Assembly (NCBI RefSeq): GCF_023008545.1
Contig: NZ_CP095398.1
Span: 434,001-498,000 of the forward strand
Length of the DNA stretch: 64,000 nt
DNA from: Natribaculum luteum
GTDB taxonomy: Archaea > Halobacteriota > Halobacteria > Halobacteriales > Natrialbaceae
Direction: 5' to 3'
Shown piece after piece: positions 35,708-44,399 of this stretch (positions are counted from its first letter, which is position 1; every line of letters begins with the position of its first letter). A program made the translations under genes and the position numbers. The notes under the pieces are model-generated. The model did no database searches. It was not told the origin of the DNA and was given only the letters and a program-made list of their open reading frames with translations.

Positions 35708-36181
35708 ATGGACGACACAACCGACGTGGACGAGACGGTCGACCTGAGCGACGCAGCCGACTTCGACGACATTCTCGTGCCGACCGACGGGAGCAAAACC
35801 GCTCGCAATGGGTCGATGCAGGCGATCAAGTTCGCACAGCGAAACGACGCGACCTTGCACGTGCTCTACGCGATGGACATGGGCGACGCCGACTACGTGG
35901 CCGTCCCGAGCAACATCGAGGAGACGCGAACCCGCATGGAGAAAAAAGGGCAGAAGTACGTCGCGGAGATCGAAGAACTCGCCGACGACGCCGGCGTCAC
36001 TTGTGTGACGACGGTCACGGCGAACACGCCCGTCGAGGCCATCCTCGAGTACGTCGACGAACACGACATCGATCTGGTCGTCATGGGCAAACGAGGGCGC
36101 TCCGACCCGGACAAGCCACTCATCGGCTCGATCACGAATCGGGTCATCGGCTCGCTCGACATTCCCGTGTTCACAGCCTGA
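35708..36181 (+). CDS. Universal stress protein (UspA family)
   Basis: The 157-residue protein shows the UspA fold: FDDILVPTDGS (strand 1 and loop), helix AIKFAQRNDATLHVLYA, and the nucleotide-binding motif VVMGKRGRSDPDKPLIGSITNRVI with G-x2-G-x9-G(S/T). A 20-residue acidic N-terminal extension (DTTDVDETVDLSDAADF) is present. A short AT-rich AAGAATTACC at 35675-35684 lies about 24-33 nt upstream of the ATG. Likely binds ATP or AMP. It is one of three UspA-type genes in the window. Confidence 0.92.
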   Translation: MDDTTDVDETVDLSDAADFDDILVPTDGSKTARNGSMQAIKFAQRNDATLHVLYAMDMGDADYVAVPSNIEETRTRMEKKGQKYVAEIEELADDAGVTCVTTVTANTPVEAILEYVDEHDIDLVVMGKRGRSDPDKPLIGSITNRVIGSLDIPVFTA

Positions 36182-36314
36182 ACTCCTGAACAGCAGCCGT
36201 CGAGGCTACCCGCGACCGCAGTCGTGAGCGAAGGCCGATCGGATACGTGGCGACGATTCGTCTACCGACGCAGCGGCCAGACCCGACGGTCGGTCGGACA
36301 CCTCGAGGTGGTCG

Positions 36315-36410
36315 TCCATCACTTCGCCACTGACCTCGTCTTGCCGGACGACGATGGCAGCGTCCATCACTTCGCCACTGACCTCGTCTTGCCGGACGAC
36401 GATGGCAGCG
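36315..36410. repeat. 48-bp perfect tandem duplication
   Basis: A 48-bp unit is repeated exactly twice in tandem: unit 1 at 36315-36362 and unit 2 at 36363-36410, with the start of a third copy (GTCCAGCAC, one mismatch) after it. The period is a multiple of three. On the minus strand the reading frame gives a 16-residue repeat (DAAIVVRQDEVSGEVM), but that frame overlaps the 3' end of the carboxymuconolactone decarboxylase-like gene and is not a credible gene. The perfect identity suggests a recent duplication. Confidence 0.85.
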
Positions 36411-36449
36411 TCCAGCACTCCGACCTCGGCTTGTGGGAGCGAGTCGGGT

Positions 36450-36794
36450 TCATTCGTTTCGTTCTGCTTCGAGGGCACGAAGTGTGTCGTAGGCATCGAC
36501 GGCGTACGTCATCGCTGGCCCACCACCCATCACGACGGCGATTTTCAGTGCGTCGACGATCTCGTCGTGGGTTGCCCCGGCCTCGAGTGCTGCGTCCGTG
36601 TGCCAGAGGATACAGTGGTCACAGCGGGTGACAACGCCGATCGCAAGCGACAGCAACTCCTTGGTTTTGCGATCGAGTACCGTCGTCTTCTCTGCCGATT
36701 CGACGAACCCGGAAAACTGCTCCAGTTCCGGGGCTTCCTCCACCAGGTCACCGAGCGTCTGCTTGAACTCGTCTAACTCCTGTGAGCGCGACAT
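36450..36794 (-). CDS. Carboxymuconolactone decarboxylase / AhpD-like protein
   Basis: The 114-residue protein matches the small helical CMD/AhpD fold with the AhpD redox motif (CDHCILWH: Cys-x2-Cys with a following His, residues ~58-65), a KELLSLAIGVV helix before it and GATHDEIVDAL after. It probably acts as a peroxidase-related or alkylhydroperoxidase-like protein; decarboxylase activity is not implied by the motif. The ATG at 36794 has a GTTTTATCC box about 24-31 nt upstream on the minus strand. Length is typical. Confidence 0.88.
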   Translation of the reverse strand: MSRSQELDEFKQTLGDLVEEAPELEQFSGFVESAEKTTVLDRKTKELLSLAIGVVTRCDHCILWHTDAALEAGATHDEIVDALKIAVVMGGGPAMTYAVDAYDTLRALEAERNE

Positions 36795-36899
36795 CACGTA
36801 GCCGCTCGACGACTGAGGATAAAACGTGACGGGGTCGGTCAGGCGGGATGAAAGAGAGCATATCAGATGTTTCAAGTTGAGCGAGACTCTATCTCGAGT

Positions 36900-37922
36900 A
36901 TGAACGGTCGAAGTCGGCGCGCACTTCTCATCGGCGCCGTCGGGGCAATCGCCGTCTTCGTCGTGCTGTTCGTCCTCGTCGGCGCGCGCCGCGTCGTCGA
37001 ATCGCTGCTGACGGCCAGACCGTCGCTGGTGGCGGCGACGTTCGTGCTCGCTCTGTGCTGGCTCGTCGCCTGGAGCCTCATGCTCCGGACCGCCCTCGCT
37101 GCACTGGGCGTCGACATTCCGTTCGGGAAGTCGTTTCTCGTCTACGCCGGTGCCGTCTTCGCGAACAACGTCACGCCGTTCGGCCAGGCCGGCGGCGAAC
37201 CCATCGCAGCGTTGCTCATCTCGAAAGTCTCCGACGCCCGGTACGAAACCGGCCTCGTCGGAATCGCGAGCGTCGACGTCTGTAACGTCGTTCCATCCAT
37301 CTCGCTCGTCCTGATCAGCGTCTCGTACTACGCGACGACGACGACCGTCGGCGAGCGCCTCGAGGACGCCGTCGGTGCGGCAGTCGCCCTGATCGCCGTC
37401 GTCGTCGCGATCATGCTCCTCGTGTGGCGATTCCAGAACGTGATCGTCGACCGACTGCCGTCCGCCGTCTCTGGTTTCGTTGCTCGCCTCGGGCGCGGAC
37501 AGTTCAGCCCCAGATCGATCGAACGCAACCTCGCAGAGCGACTCGGCCGGTTCTTCGACAACATCGGGCACGTAGCGACGGACCGAAAGCGGCTAACGGC
37601 CGTGATCGGACTATCGCTGGTCGGCTGGCTCTTTCAGTCGATCGCACTGCTGACTGCCTTTGCCGCCCTGGGGCACAGCGTTTCGCCGGTCGTCGTCCTG
37701 TTCGTGATCCCGCTGGGTAATCTCGCGGGAGCCGCTCCGCTGCCGGGTGGCCTCGGCGGGATCGAAGCCGCGTTCGTCGCACTCCTCGTGCCGACGACCG
37801 GCATCGCGGCACCCGTCGTCACCGCTGCGGTCCTCATCTTCCGCGGTGCGATCTACTGGATGCCGGTCCTCATCGGCGGCGGATCGATGGCGGCCCTCGG
37901 CGTGCGAGTCGTCTCGAGATGA
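36900..37922 (+). CDS. Lysylphosphatidylglycerol synthase TM-region (UPF0104) protein
   Basis: The 340-residue polytopic protein has about eight helices and the family signatures: FANNVTPFGQAGGEPIAA (residues ~89-106) and PLPGGLGGIEAAFVALL (residues ~283-299). It belongs to the family that includes the membrane half of MprF, without the lysyl-transferase domain. In archaea these proteins are thought to be flippases or lipid transporters, not confirmed. The start at 36900 is the first ATG after a TATA-like GCATATCAG (36859-36867); a start at 36867 is also possible. Confidence 0.87.
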   Translation: MNGRSRRALLIGAVGAIAVFVVLFVLVGARRVVESLLTARPSLVAATFVLALCWLVAWSLMLRTALAALGVDIPFGKSFLVYAGAVFANNVTPFGQAGGEPIAALLISKVSDARYETGLVGIASVDVCNVVPSISLVLISVSYYATTTTVGERLEDAVGAAVALIAVVVAIMLLVWRFQNVIVDRLPSAVSGFVARLGRGQFSPRSIERNLAERLGRFFDNIGHVATDRKRLTAVIGLSLVGWLFQSIALLTAFAALGHSVSPVVVLFVIPLGNLAGAAPLPGGLGGIEAAFVALLVPTTGIAAPVVTAAVLIFRGAIYWMPVLIGGGSMAALGVRVVSR

Positions 37923-38288
37923 CCGCTGGTCGGCGGCTTCCGTACAGATCCGGTGTCCTCGCCTGGTCAACTCTCTGGCCTACTCGCAGGCTTCGCTTGC
38001 TCGTCGAAAACGGGAGCGTAGTATCCTTGCCGCCACCTCGGGATCCTCGAGGTGGTGACGTCCCGTTTCGACGTCACGGCGTGCAGATCCGAAAACCATC
38101 TCTATGCCAGGAGTTTGGTAGGCGCACACCGTGCTAGGCATGATAGAAACAATAGTTAGCTAAGGTAGAATAGGTACCTCAGTTACCGTAACCGTTGATT
38201 TCTCGTTCCCATCGACGGATCGACCGCGGAGTGCCAGAGATGGCGTTCGCTTTGCTCGAGTTCCATCCAGCAATTACTTACTTGTGAA
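37923..38288. other. Non-coding region with two adjacent hairpins
   Basis: About 366 nt without a convincing gene. Adjacent hairpins are CCACCTCG/CGAGGTGG (38033-38055, 8-bp stem) and GTGACGTC/GACGTCAC (38055-38077, 8-bp stem). They resemble the hairpin series at TnpB ends, but no GTCAA terminus follows, so I cannot assign them. A decayed mobile element or the terminator of the upstream membrane gene are alternatives. Confidence 0.4.
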
Positions 38289-38823
38289 ATGACCGGCGCG
38301 TGGCTCGAGACCGAAACTGACGTCATCGAATCGCGGGCCGACCTCCGAAACTAGCTGGGGTCGCTGCTCGACCGTGGCGACCTCTCCGAGGAACGCCGCG
38401 AAGAGGTTCTCAATGCCCTCATCGTGGGCGAACGACCCGTCAGTGAGGTCGTGACGCCGCGTGACGAGATCGTCTCGCTCTCGACGAACGACTCGATCGA
38501 AGCCAATCTCGATCGGATCGGTTCGAGTCCACACACCCGCTTCCCGCTCGTCGGCGACGAACTCGGAGACTTCCGTGGCATCGTGTACGTCCCGACCGTC
38601 GTCGATCGGGTCGACGACCTCCGAAGCGGAGCGGTCACGCTGCAGGACCTCGCCGCACCACAAATGACGCTCTCGGCGGAGACGCACATCAGTGAAGCGA
38701 TCGACCAGTTCCAGGCCGAACACCAGGAACTGGCGCTCGTCCTCGAGGGTGGCGACGTCGTCGGCTTGCTGACGGCGACGGACGCCCTCGAGGCCGTCAT
38801 GGGGAAATCGAAGATCCACTCGA
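38289..38823 (+). pseudogene. Truncated CNNM/CorC-like protein (CBS domains only)
   Basis: The translated frame contains the CNNM/CorC-type CBS pair (VSEVVTPRDEIVSLSTNDSI, residues after GTG 38424; RFPLVGDELGDFRGIVYVP; MTLSAETHISEAIDQF; ELALVLEGGDVVGLLTATDALEAVMG). The membrane DUF21 domain that precedes it in functional proteins is missing. An in-frame TAG at 38352-38354 breaks ESRADLRN from LGSLLDRGDL, and the C-terminus runs into unrelated sequence after VMGKSK. It is therefore a remnant of a cation-efflux-type protein gene, with an ATG start at 38289. Confidence 0.75.
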
Positions 38824-38913
38824 CGTCGCAGCCAACAGACCGTAGTCTCGAGGGCCGTACTGGCTGCCGTCGCTGCCCCTCCTGTTTTGTGTCCTCGCCT
38901 CGAGACACTCGGT

Positions 38914-39798
38914 ATGTTCGACGCTCTCCTCTTCCCTACCGATGGAAGCGATGGCGCGGCAGACGTGTTCGAGCACGTCCTCGACGTCGCAGCCGCGCAC
39001 GATTCGACGGTCCACGTCCTCAACGTGGCGGATACGATGCGCGATAGCGTGACGCGGATTCAGGGAACAGTCATCGATACCCTCGAACAGGAAGGCGAGC
39101 AGATCGTTCGAGATGCGGCCGAGCGGGCAGAGCAGCGAGGTGTGAGCACCGTTACGGACGTCCGACAGGGCGAACCGTACGGGACCATCGTCGACTACGC
39201 TGACGCGCGCGACGTCGATCTCGTCGTCATGCCCACTCACGGTCGTCAAGGTCTCGAGCGCCTGCTCCTCGGGAGTACCACCGAGCGAGTCGTTCGACGG
39301 TCAGACGTACCGGTCCTCACGATTCGACCGGGTACTGCCGACGACCTCCAGTACCCCTACGAAGACGTCCTCGTCCCGACTGACGGAAGCAACTGTGCGA
39401 GTCAGGCGCTCGCGATGGGTGTCGACGTCGCGACCGCCGAGGACGCTGCGCTTCATCTGCTCTCCGTCATCACCGTCACGAGTCTCGGCGTCGACGTCCG
39501 AAGCGACCTCCAGCTGTCGATGCTCGAGGAAAGCGCGACCGATCTCCTCGAGGATGCGGCGGAGTTCGCAGCAGACGCAGGGATCGAGCCAGTTTCAAAG
39601 ACGATCGAGCACGGGTCGTCGATCCACGAGGCCATCCTCTCGTACATCGGCGACCACGACGTCGGTCTCGTCGTCGTCGGGACGCACGGCCGAACGGGCT
39701 TCGACCGATACATGCTGGGGAGCGTCACGGAATCGCTCGTTCGGACGTCTCCGATTCCCGTGTTGACGGTCCGGGAGCCTGCCGACAGCGTGCAGTGA
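38914..39798 (+). CDS. Double-domain universal stress protein
   Basis: The 294-residue protein is a tandem UspA duplication. Domain 1 (residues 1-~140) has LLFPTDGSDGA and VVMPTHGRQGLERLLLGSTTERVV; domain 2 (residues ~150-290) has VLVPTDGSNCASQAL and VVVGTHGRTGFDRYMLGSVTESLV. Both domains keep the G-x2-G-x9-G(S/T) nucleotide motif. The start at 38914 gives the UspA fold from residue 1. A start at 38887 adds nine residues. It follows the CNNM remnant. Confidence 0.92.
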   Translation: MFDALLFPTDGSDGAADVFEHVLDVAAAHDSTVHVLNVADTMRDSVTRIQGTVIDTLEQEGEQIVRDAAERAEQRGVSTVTDVRQGEPYGTIVDYADARDVDLVVMPTHGRQGLERLLLGSTTERVVRRSDVPVLTIRPGTADDLQYPYEDVLVPTDGSNCASQALAMGVDVATAEDAALHLLSVITVTSLGVDVRSDLQLSMLEESATDLLEDAAEFAADAGIEPVSKTIEHGSSIHEAILSYIGDHDVGLVVVGTHGRTGFDRYMLGSVTESLVRTSPIPVLTVREPADSVQ

Positions 39799-39890
39799 CC
39801 TGGTACTCTTCCAGGCGTCGGCTGCAGAGGCGTCTCCAGCGGTTCGGGCGATTCGACAACGGTTTTCGGATCGTAGCAGGTGCCGCCTCC

Positions 39891-39898
39891 ATTTATGC
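39891..39898 (+). promoter_or_regulatory. TATA-like box for amphi-Trp protein gene
   Basis: The element ATTTATGC lies 24-31 nt before the ATG at 39922, the standard leaderless distance. It supports that start over an upstream ATG at 39880. Confidence 0.45.
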
Positions 39899-39921
39899 AC
39901 TCAACCGACGTCAGTTCGGTT

Positions 39922-40209
39922 ATGGGAGAACTCGAAACCGAAGAACGAAGAACGCGAGCGGAGGTTGCCACGTACCTCCATCGACTGGCCGATCAACTCG
40001 AGGAAGACGATCCCGTCACGCTCGAACTCGGGGGGCGGCGGGTGACGCTCGATCCCGTCGGTCCGATCACGTTCAAACTCGAGGGCGAATCGGACTGGGC
40101 CGAAGGCGATTCGGAAGCGAAACAGAGCATCGAATTCGAGCTGGTCTGGTGGCGCGACGCGACGACGGCCGAAGAAGGAACGTTGGACGTCGAGCAGGGG
40201 TCGGAGTGA
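39922..40209 (+). CDS. Amphi-Trp domain protein (95 aa)
   Basis: The 95-residue acidic protein has a helical N-terminus (EERRTRAEVATYLHRLADQL) followed by beta strands with paired Trp residues near the end (FELVWWRDATTAEE), the pattern of the amphi-Trp family found in haloarchaea. Function is unknown for this family. It precedes the P-type ATPase by 126 nt. Confidence 0.8.
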   Translation: MGELETEERRTRAEVATYLHRLADQLEEDDPVTLELGGRRVTLDPVGPITFKLEGESDWAEGDSEAKQSIEFELVWWRDATTAEEGTLDVEQGSE

Positions 40210-40334
40210 CGGCGGTCCAGCGTTCTTCGAAACACGTTCGAGACCGGCGAACGCTCCGGAGATGACTTGCTGGCCCACGACCCGGGACGTGAGCGTAACC
40301 GAGCGAGCGGTATCGACGAGGCGACACCGACAAC

Positions 40335-43115
40335 ATGCCAGGTGACGGCCAGACCGATCGCGCAGAGCCGTGGCACGCCCTGTCGACGAACGACGTCCTC
40401 GACACGCTCGAAACCGGTGACGGGGGGCTGTCGTCCGACGAGGCGACGCGACGGCTCGAGGAATATGGGAAGAACGACATCCGCGAGTCAGAACGGACGT
40501 CGAGTGTCGAACTCCTCCTCTCGCAGTTCCGGAATCCACTCATGTACCTGCTCGCCGTGGCGGCACTCCTCTCGCTCGGCGTTGGACTCTTTCCAGAGAG
40601 TGACCCGAACTACGCCGAAGCCGCGTTCATCACACTGATCCTGTGTGTGAACGGGCTGTTCGGGTTCGTACAGGACTACCAGGCCACGAGATCGATCGAA
40701 GCACTCCGTGAACTCGCGAGCCCGGACGCGATCGTCGTTCGCGATGGGGACAAGCAATCTATCGATGCAGAACGACTCGTTCCCGGTGACGTGATCCACC
40801 TAGAACAGGGGGACGCGGTTCCGGCGGACGCACGCCTCCTCGAAGCCGACGAGTTACGGACGAACGAATCCGCGCTCACGGGGGAGAGTACGCCGGTCAA
40901 AAAAGATCCGGCGTCCGTCGACGAAGACACACCGCTGGCCGACCGGCGCGACGTAGTCTACATGAACACGACCGTCGTGAAAGGGAGGGGGAAAGCCGTC
41001 GTCGTCGAGACGGGCATGGAGACGGAGGTCGGAGGGATCGCGACCCGACTCGGCGAGTCCGAGGACCGACAGACCCCGTTCGAGGAGGAGGTCAAACAGC
41101 TCGGAACGCAGATCGGCGCTCTCGTCGCCGTCCTCATCGTCCTCGTCACCGTCGTCCAGTTTTTCTTTACCGCGACGGACGTCGTCTCGATTCTCCTCGT
41201 CAGTATCACCCTGGCCGTCGCGGGAGTTCCGGAGGGATTGCCTGCAGTGGTGACGTTTACGCTCGCGCTCGGTGCCCGAGAGATGGTCGATCGGAACGCC
41301 CTCGTCAGACGGCTTCCGGTCGTCGAGAGCCTCGGCTCGACAGACGTCATCGTCACCGACAAAACCGGAACGCTCACCGAAGAACGGATGACGGTCACGC
41401 GCCTCTACACCGCAGGAACCGCCGTCGACCCATCCGAACCCGACTCGATCTCGACCGACGGAGACGGCGCGAGTCGACAGACAGACGCTCGCACTCGAGA
41501 CGTCGACCAGGCGGTCGAGCGGCTCCTGCAGTGTGGTGCGGCGTGCAACAACGTGGAACGAACGGCGGAAAACGAGTACAGGGGCGAACCGACCGAAGTC
41601 GCGATCCAGCGAATTGCAGACGACGCCGGCGTCGATCCGCCCGGCGAGCGGATACGCGAGATCCAGTTTTCGTCGGAACGCAAACGGATGACGGTACTCG
41701 TCGACGACGAGGAACCGACCGCCTACACGAAGGGTGCGCCGGAAGTCGTACTCGACCGATGCGACCGCATCCTCGAGGAGGGAGGCGTGCGTGAACTCAC
41801 CGACGCGAAACGACGAGCCGTCCTCGAGCAAAACCGGTCGTTCGCGGCGGACGCGCTCCGAGTCCTGGGGTTCGCATCGAAGACGGTCGCCGATCCAGAA
41901 GCGGATGCAGATCGGATCGAGGACGGGATGGTGTTTCTCGGGCTCCAGGGGATGCTCGATCCACCGCGTGCAGAGGTCGAACAGGCGATCGCCGACTGTC
42001 GAACCGCCGGCATTCGTCCCGTCCTGGCGACCGGCGACAACCGCACCACCGCCAGGGCGATCGGCGAGCAGATCGGCTTCGACCCGGAGGGTGCTCTCAC
42101 CGGCACCGACGTCGATGCGCAGTCGGACGAAACGTTGCGCGACACTGTCGAGGAGGTCGACGTCTTCGCTCGAGTCACGCCGGACCACAAGGTCAGGATA
42201 CTGACCGCGTTGCAGGCGAACGGCCACAACGTCGCGATGACTGGCGACGGCGTCAACGACGCACCCGCGCTCACGCAGGCCGACGTCGGGGTCGCCATGG
42301 GGAGTCGCGGGACCGACGTCGCACGGCAGGCGTCGGATATGATCCTCCGGGACGACAACTTCGCGACGATACGGGACGCGATCGAGGAGGGACGGGGAAT
42401 CTTCGAGAACGTTCGGAAGTTCGTCAACTACCTCGTTTCGACCAACACCGGCGAGGTGCTGGTGGTGTTTCTCGGCGTCCTCGTCGGGAGTGTTCTGTTC
42501 CCCGAGCGGTTCACGGGGACTTCTCAGGCGCTGATTCTGACTCCCGTCCTGATTCTCTGGATCAATCTCGTCGCCGATACGCTACCTGCGTTAGCCCTCG
42601 GCGCGGATCCACACGCCGCCGGGCTCATGGAGCGCCCCCCGAGACCTGTAGACGAGGGCGTGATCAACACGCGTGTGCTCGTGTCGATAATCACGATTGC
42701 GGTGCTACTGGCGATCATCGGTCTCGGGCTCTTCTTTTACGGCCTCGACGCGACCGGTTCGCTCGTCCGCGCCCAGACGCTTCTGTTTACGTTCATCGTG
42801 GTCGGAGAGTTGATCCGGATCTACGTCATTCGCTCCCGGTATGGTCTGTCCCTGTGGTCGAATCTGTGGCTCCTGGGCGCTATTGGGTTCTCGTTTTTCC
42901 TCCACCTCACGGTTCTGTACACACCGTTACACGACTTCTTCCGCGTCGTTCCACTGGCCACTCACGAGTGGGGCTGGATCGCCGTCGCCTTCGTCACGTT
43001 TTTTCTTCTCAACGTCCTCACATCGACCCTCTACGACCGAATTTTCCAGTCGTCGACGCCGAGCGAACGAGTGCGAAGCGAGTCCGAGCGGGTCCGGGAC
43101 GACGGGCGGCGCTAG
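40335..43115 (+). CDS. P-type (P2) cation-transporting ATPase
   Basis: The 926-residue pump has an actuator TGES motif (ALTGESTPVKKD), the phosphorylation motif VTDKTGTLT (Asp342), the KGAPE nucleotide-binding motif, MTGDGVNDAPAL hinge and ten helices. Ion-site residues match the P2A Ca2+ pumps: M4 VAGVPEGLPA, M5 STNTGEVLVVF (Asn and Glu kept) and M6 INLVADTLPALALG (Asn and Asp kept, Thr replaced by Ala). A Ca2+ or Mn2+ efflux pump is likely. The N-terminal cation-ATPase domain (WHALSTNDVLDTLETG) is present. Length is normal. Confidence 0.93.
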   Translation: MPGDGQTDRAEPWHALSTNDVLDTLETGDGGLSSDEATRRLEEYGKNDIRESERTSSVELLLSQFRNPLMYLLAVAALLSLGVGLFPESDPNYAEAAFITLILCVNGLFGFVQDYQATRSIEALRELASPDAIVVRDGDKQSIDAERLVPGDVIHLEQGDAVPADARLLEADELRTNESALTGESTPVKKDPASVDEDTPLADRRDVVYMNTTVVKGRGKAVVVETGMETEVGGIATRLGESEDRQTPFEEEVKQLGTQIGALVAVLIVLVTVVQFFFTATDVVSILLVSITLAVAGVPEGLPAVVTFTLALGAREMVDRNALVRRLPVVESLGSTDVIVTDKTGTLTEERMTVTRLYTAGTAVDPSEPDSISTDGDGASRQTDARTRDVDQAVERLLQCGAACNNVERTAENEYRGEPTEVAIQRIADDAGVDPPGERIREIQFSSERKRMTVLVDDEEPTAYTKGAPEVVLDRCDRILEEGGVRELTDAKRRAVLEQNRSFAADALRVLGFASKTVADPEADADRIEDGMVFLGLQGMLDPPRAEVEQAIADCRTAGIRPVLATGDNRTTARAIGEQIGFDPEGALTGTDVDAQSDETLRDTVEEVDVFARVTPDHKVRILTALQANGHNVAMTGDGVNDAPALTQADVGVAMGSRGTDVARQASDMILRDDNFATIRDAIEEGRGIFENVRKFVNYLVSTNTGEVLVVFLGVLVGSVLFPERFTGTSQALILTPVLILWINLVADTLPALALGADPHAAGLMERPPRPVDEGVINTRVLVSIITIAVLLAIIGLGLFFYGLDATGSLVRAQTLLFTFIVVGELIRIYVIRSRYGLSLWSNLWLLGAIGFSFFLHLTVLYTPLHDFFRVVPLATHEWGWIAVAFVTFFLLNVLTSTLYDRIFQSSTPSERVRSESERVRDDGRR

Positions 43116-43317
43116 AAGCGCCACGACCGGCCAGCTGTTCGGCGTTGTCTCCGTCTCCAGAGTGTGAGTTCGACGTCCGTTCGTCCCGAATCCGTGGCCG
43201 TACGGCGAATCTCGAGCGAGCCGTGCACATTCGGAGCCCGGCCACCGATCGAGCGCGACCAACTGGCTACAGCAAGGCGAATACCCCGACCCACCGTGTG
43301 TGGGGTAACATTCACTA

Positions 43318-43334
43318 TCCCTCACAGTGAGGGA
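43318..43334 (+). promoter_or_regulatory. Near-perfect palindrome abutting F420-type oxidoreductase start
   Basis: The 17-bp inverted repeat TCCCTCAC-A-GTGAGGGA ends one base before the ATG at 43335. Both arms are perfect 8-bp complements about a single central A. A TATA-like GTAACATTC (43306-43314) lies about 21-29 nt before the ATG, so a protein bound to the palindrome would cover the transcription start. It is a good candidate operator. Confidence 0.5.
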
Positions 43335-44324
43335 ATGTCTATGCAGACCGATCTTTTGCTTCCGATGGTATCGGACACCGACACGACAGAACTCGCCGTT
43401 CGCGCCGAGGAACTCGGCTACGACGGGCTCTGGCTCGGCGAACTCTGGGGAACGAGTTCGGTCGTCCAACTCACTGACATCGCCGCCCACACCGACGAGG
43501 TCGACATCGGGACGGCGATCGTCAACGTCTTCTCGAGGACACCTGCAGTGCTGGCGATGACCGCCGCGACGCTCGATCGCGTCTCCGACGGCCGGTTCTG
43601 CCTCGGCGTGGGGACGTCGACGCGAAAGTCCATCGAGGATCTCCACGGGATGGACTGGAACGATCCCAATCCGGTCCGACGGGCGCACGAAACCATCGAA
43701 CTCACCAGGGAGTATCTCAGCGGTGACGGACGCGTCGACTACGAGGGAGAGATCTTCGACGTCCAGGACTTTCCGTCCCTGGGTGCCGACGTCCCGATCT
43801 ACCACGCCGCTCTGGGAAAAGCGAATCGGCGCGTCGTCGCCCGGCTGTGTGACGGCTGGATCCCACACAACGTCCCGTTCCCGGACCTCGAGGACGCCTT
43901 CGCCTACATCACCGACCAGGCCGAGGAGGCGGGTCGAGACGTCACCATCGACGTCGCACCGTACGTCCCCGCAGCAGTCAGCGACGACCCGGAGGAGGCG
44001 AAAGACGTCGTCCGGGGTCACGTCGCCTACTACGTCGGCAACGGGAAGGGCTACGAGCGGGCGGTCGCCCAGCGGTTCCCCGACGGTGCTTCGGCTGTCG
44101 CCGACGCGTGGCGAACCGGCGATCGCACGGCCGCCGCCGAGAACGTCACCGACGAGATGGTCCGGGCGCTCGGCGTCGCGGGGACGCCCGAGCAGGCCCG
44201 CGAACAGTTCCAGGAGATCGCCGACATCGATTGCGTGACCCGACCGATGGTGACGATTCCGAGCAACGCCGACGAGGAGACGGTCGAGCGAACCATCGAG
44301 GAGTTGGCACCGGCCAGCTATTGA
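43335..44324 (+). CDS. F420-dependent LLM-class oxidoreductase (TIGR04024-like)
   Basis: The 329-residue TIM barrel matches the luciferase-like LLM family: LAVRAEELGYDGLWLGELWGTSS, VNVFSRTPAVLAMTAATLDRVSDGRFCLGVGTST, GKANRRVVARLCDGWIPHNVPF and a C-terminal MVTIPSNADEETVERT. In archaea these usually bind coenzyme F420 and reduce or oxidise an unknown substrate; I relate it to the haloarchaeal TIGR04024 group. The start at 43335 (MSMQTDLLLPMVS) is set by the abutting palindrome and TATA box. An upstream frame from 43164 is untranslated sequence. Confidence 0.88.
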   Translation: MSMQTDLLLPMVSDTDTTELAVRAEELGYDGLWLGELWGTSSVVQLTDIAAHTDEVDIGTAIVNVFSRTPAVLAMTAATLDRVSDGRFCLGVGTSTRKSIEDLHGMDWNDPNPVRRAHETIELTREYLSGDGRVDYEGEIFDVQDFPSLGADVPIYHAALGKANRRVVARLCDGWIPHNVPFPDLEDAFAYITDQAEEAGRDVTIDVAPYVPAAVSDDPEEAKDVVRGHVAYYVGNGKGYERAVAQRFPDGASAVADAWRTGDRTAAAENVTDEMVRALGVAGTPEQAREQFQEIADIDCVTRPMVTIPSNADEETVERTIEELAPASY

Positions 44325-44399
44325 AACAGGTCGGCTCCCAAACGGCGAGAAACAGCTCGAGACGCTCGAGGATGGGCTACGGACGAACGAAAGCGAGAT

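Noticed and set aside
36206-36496. 96-codon minus-strand frame containing the 16-residue repeat
   Set aside because: It overlaps the 3' end of the CMD/AhpD-like gene and its only feature is the DNA duplication.
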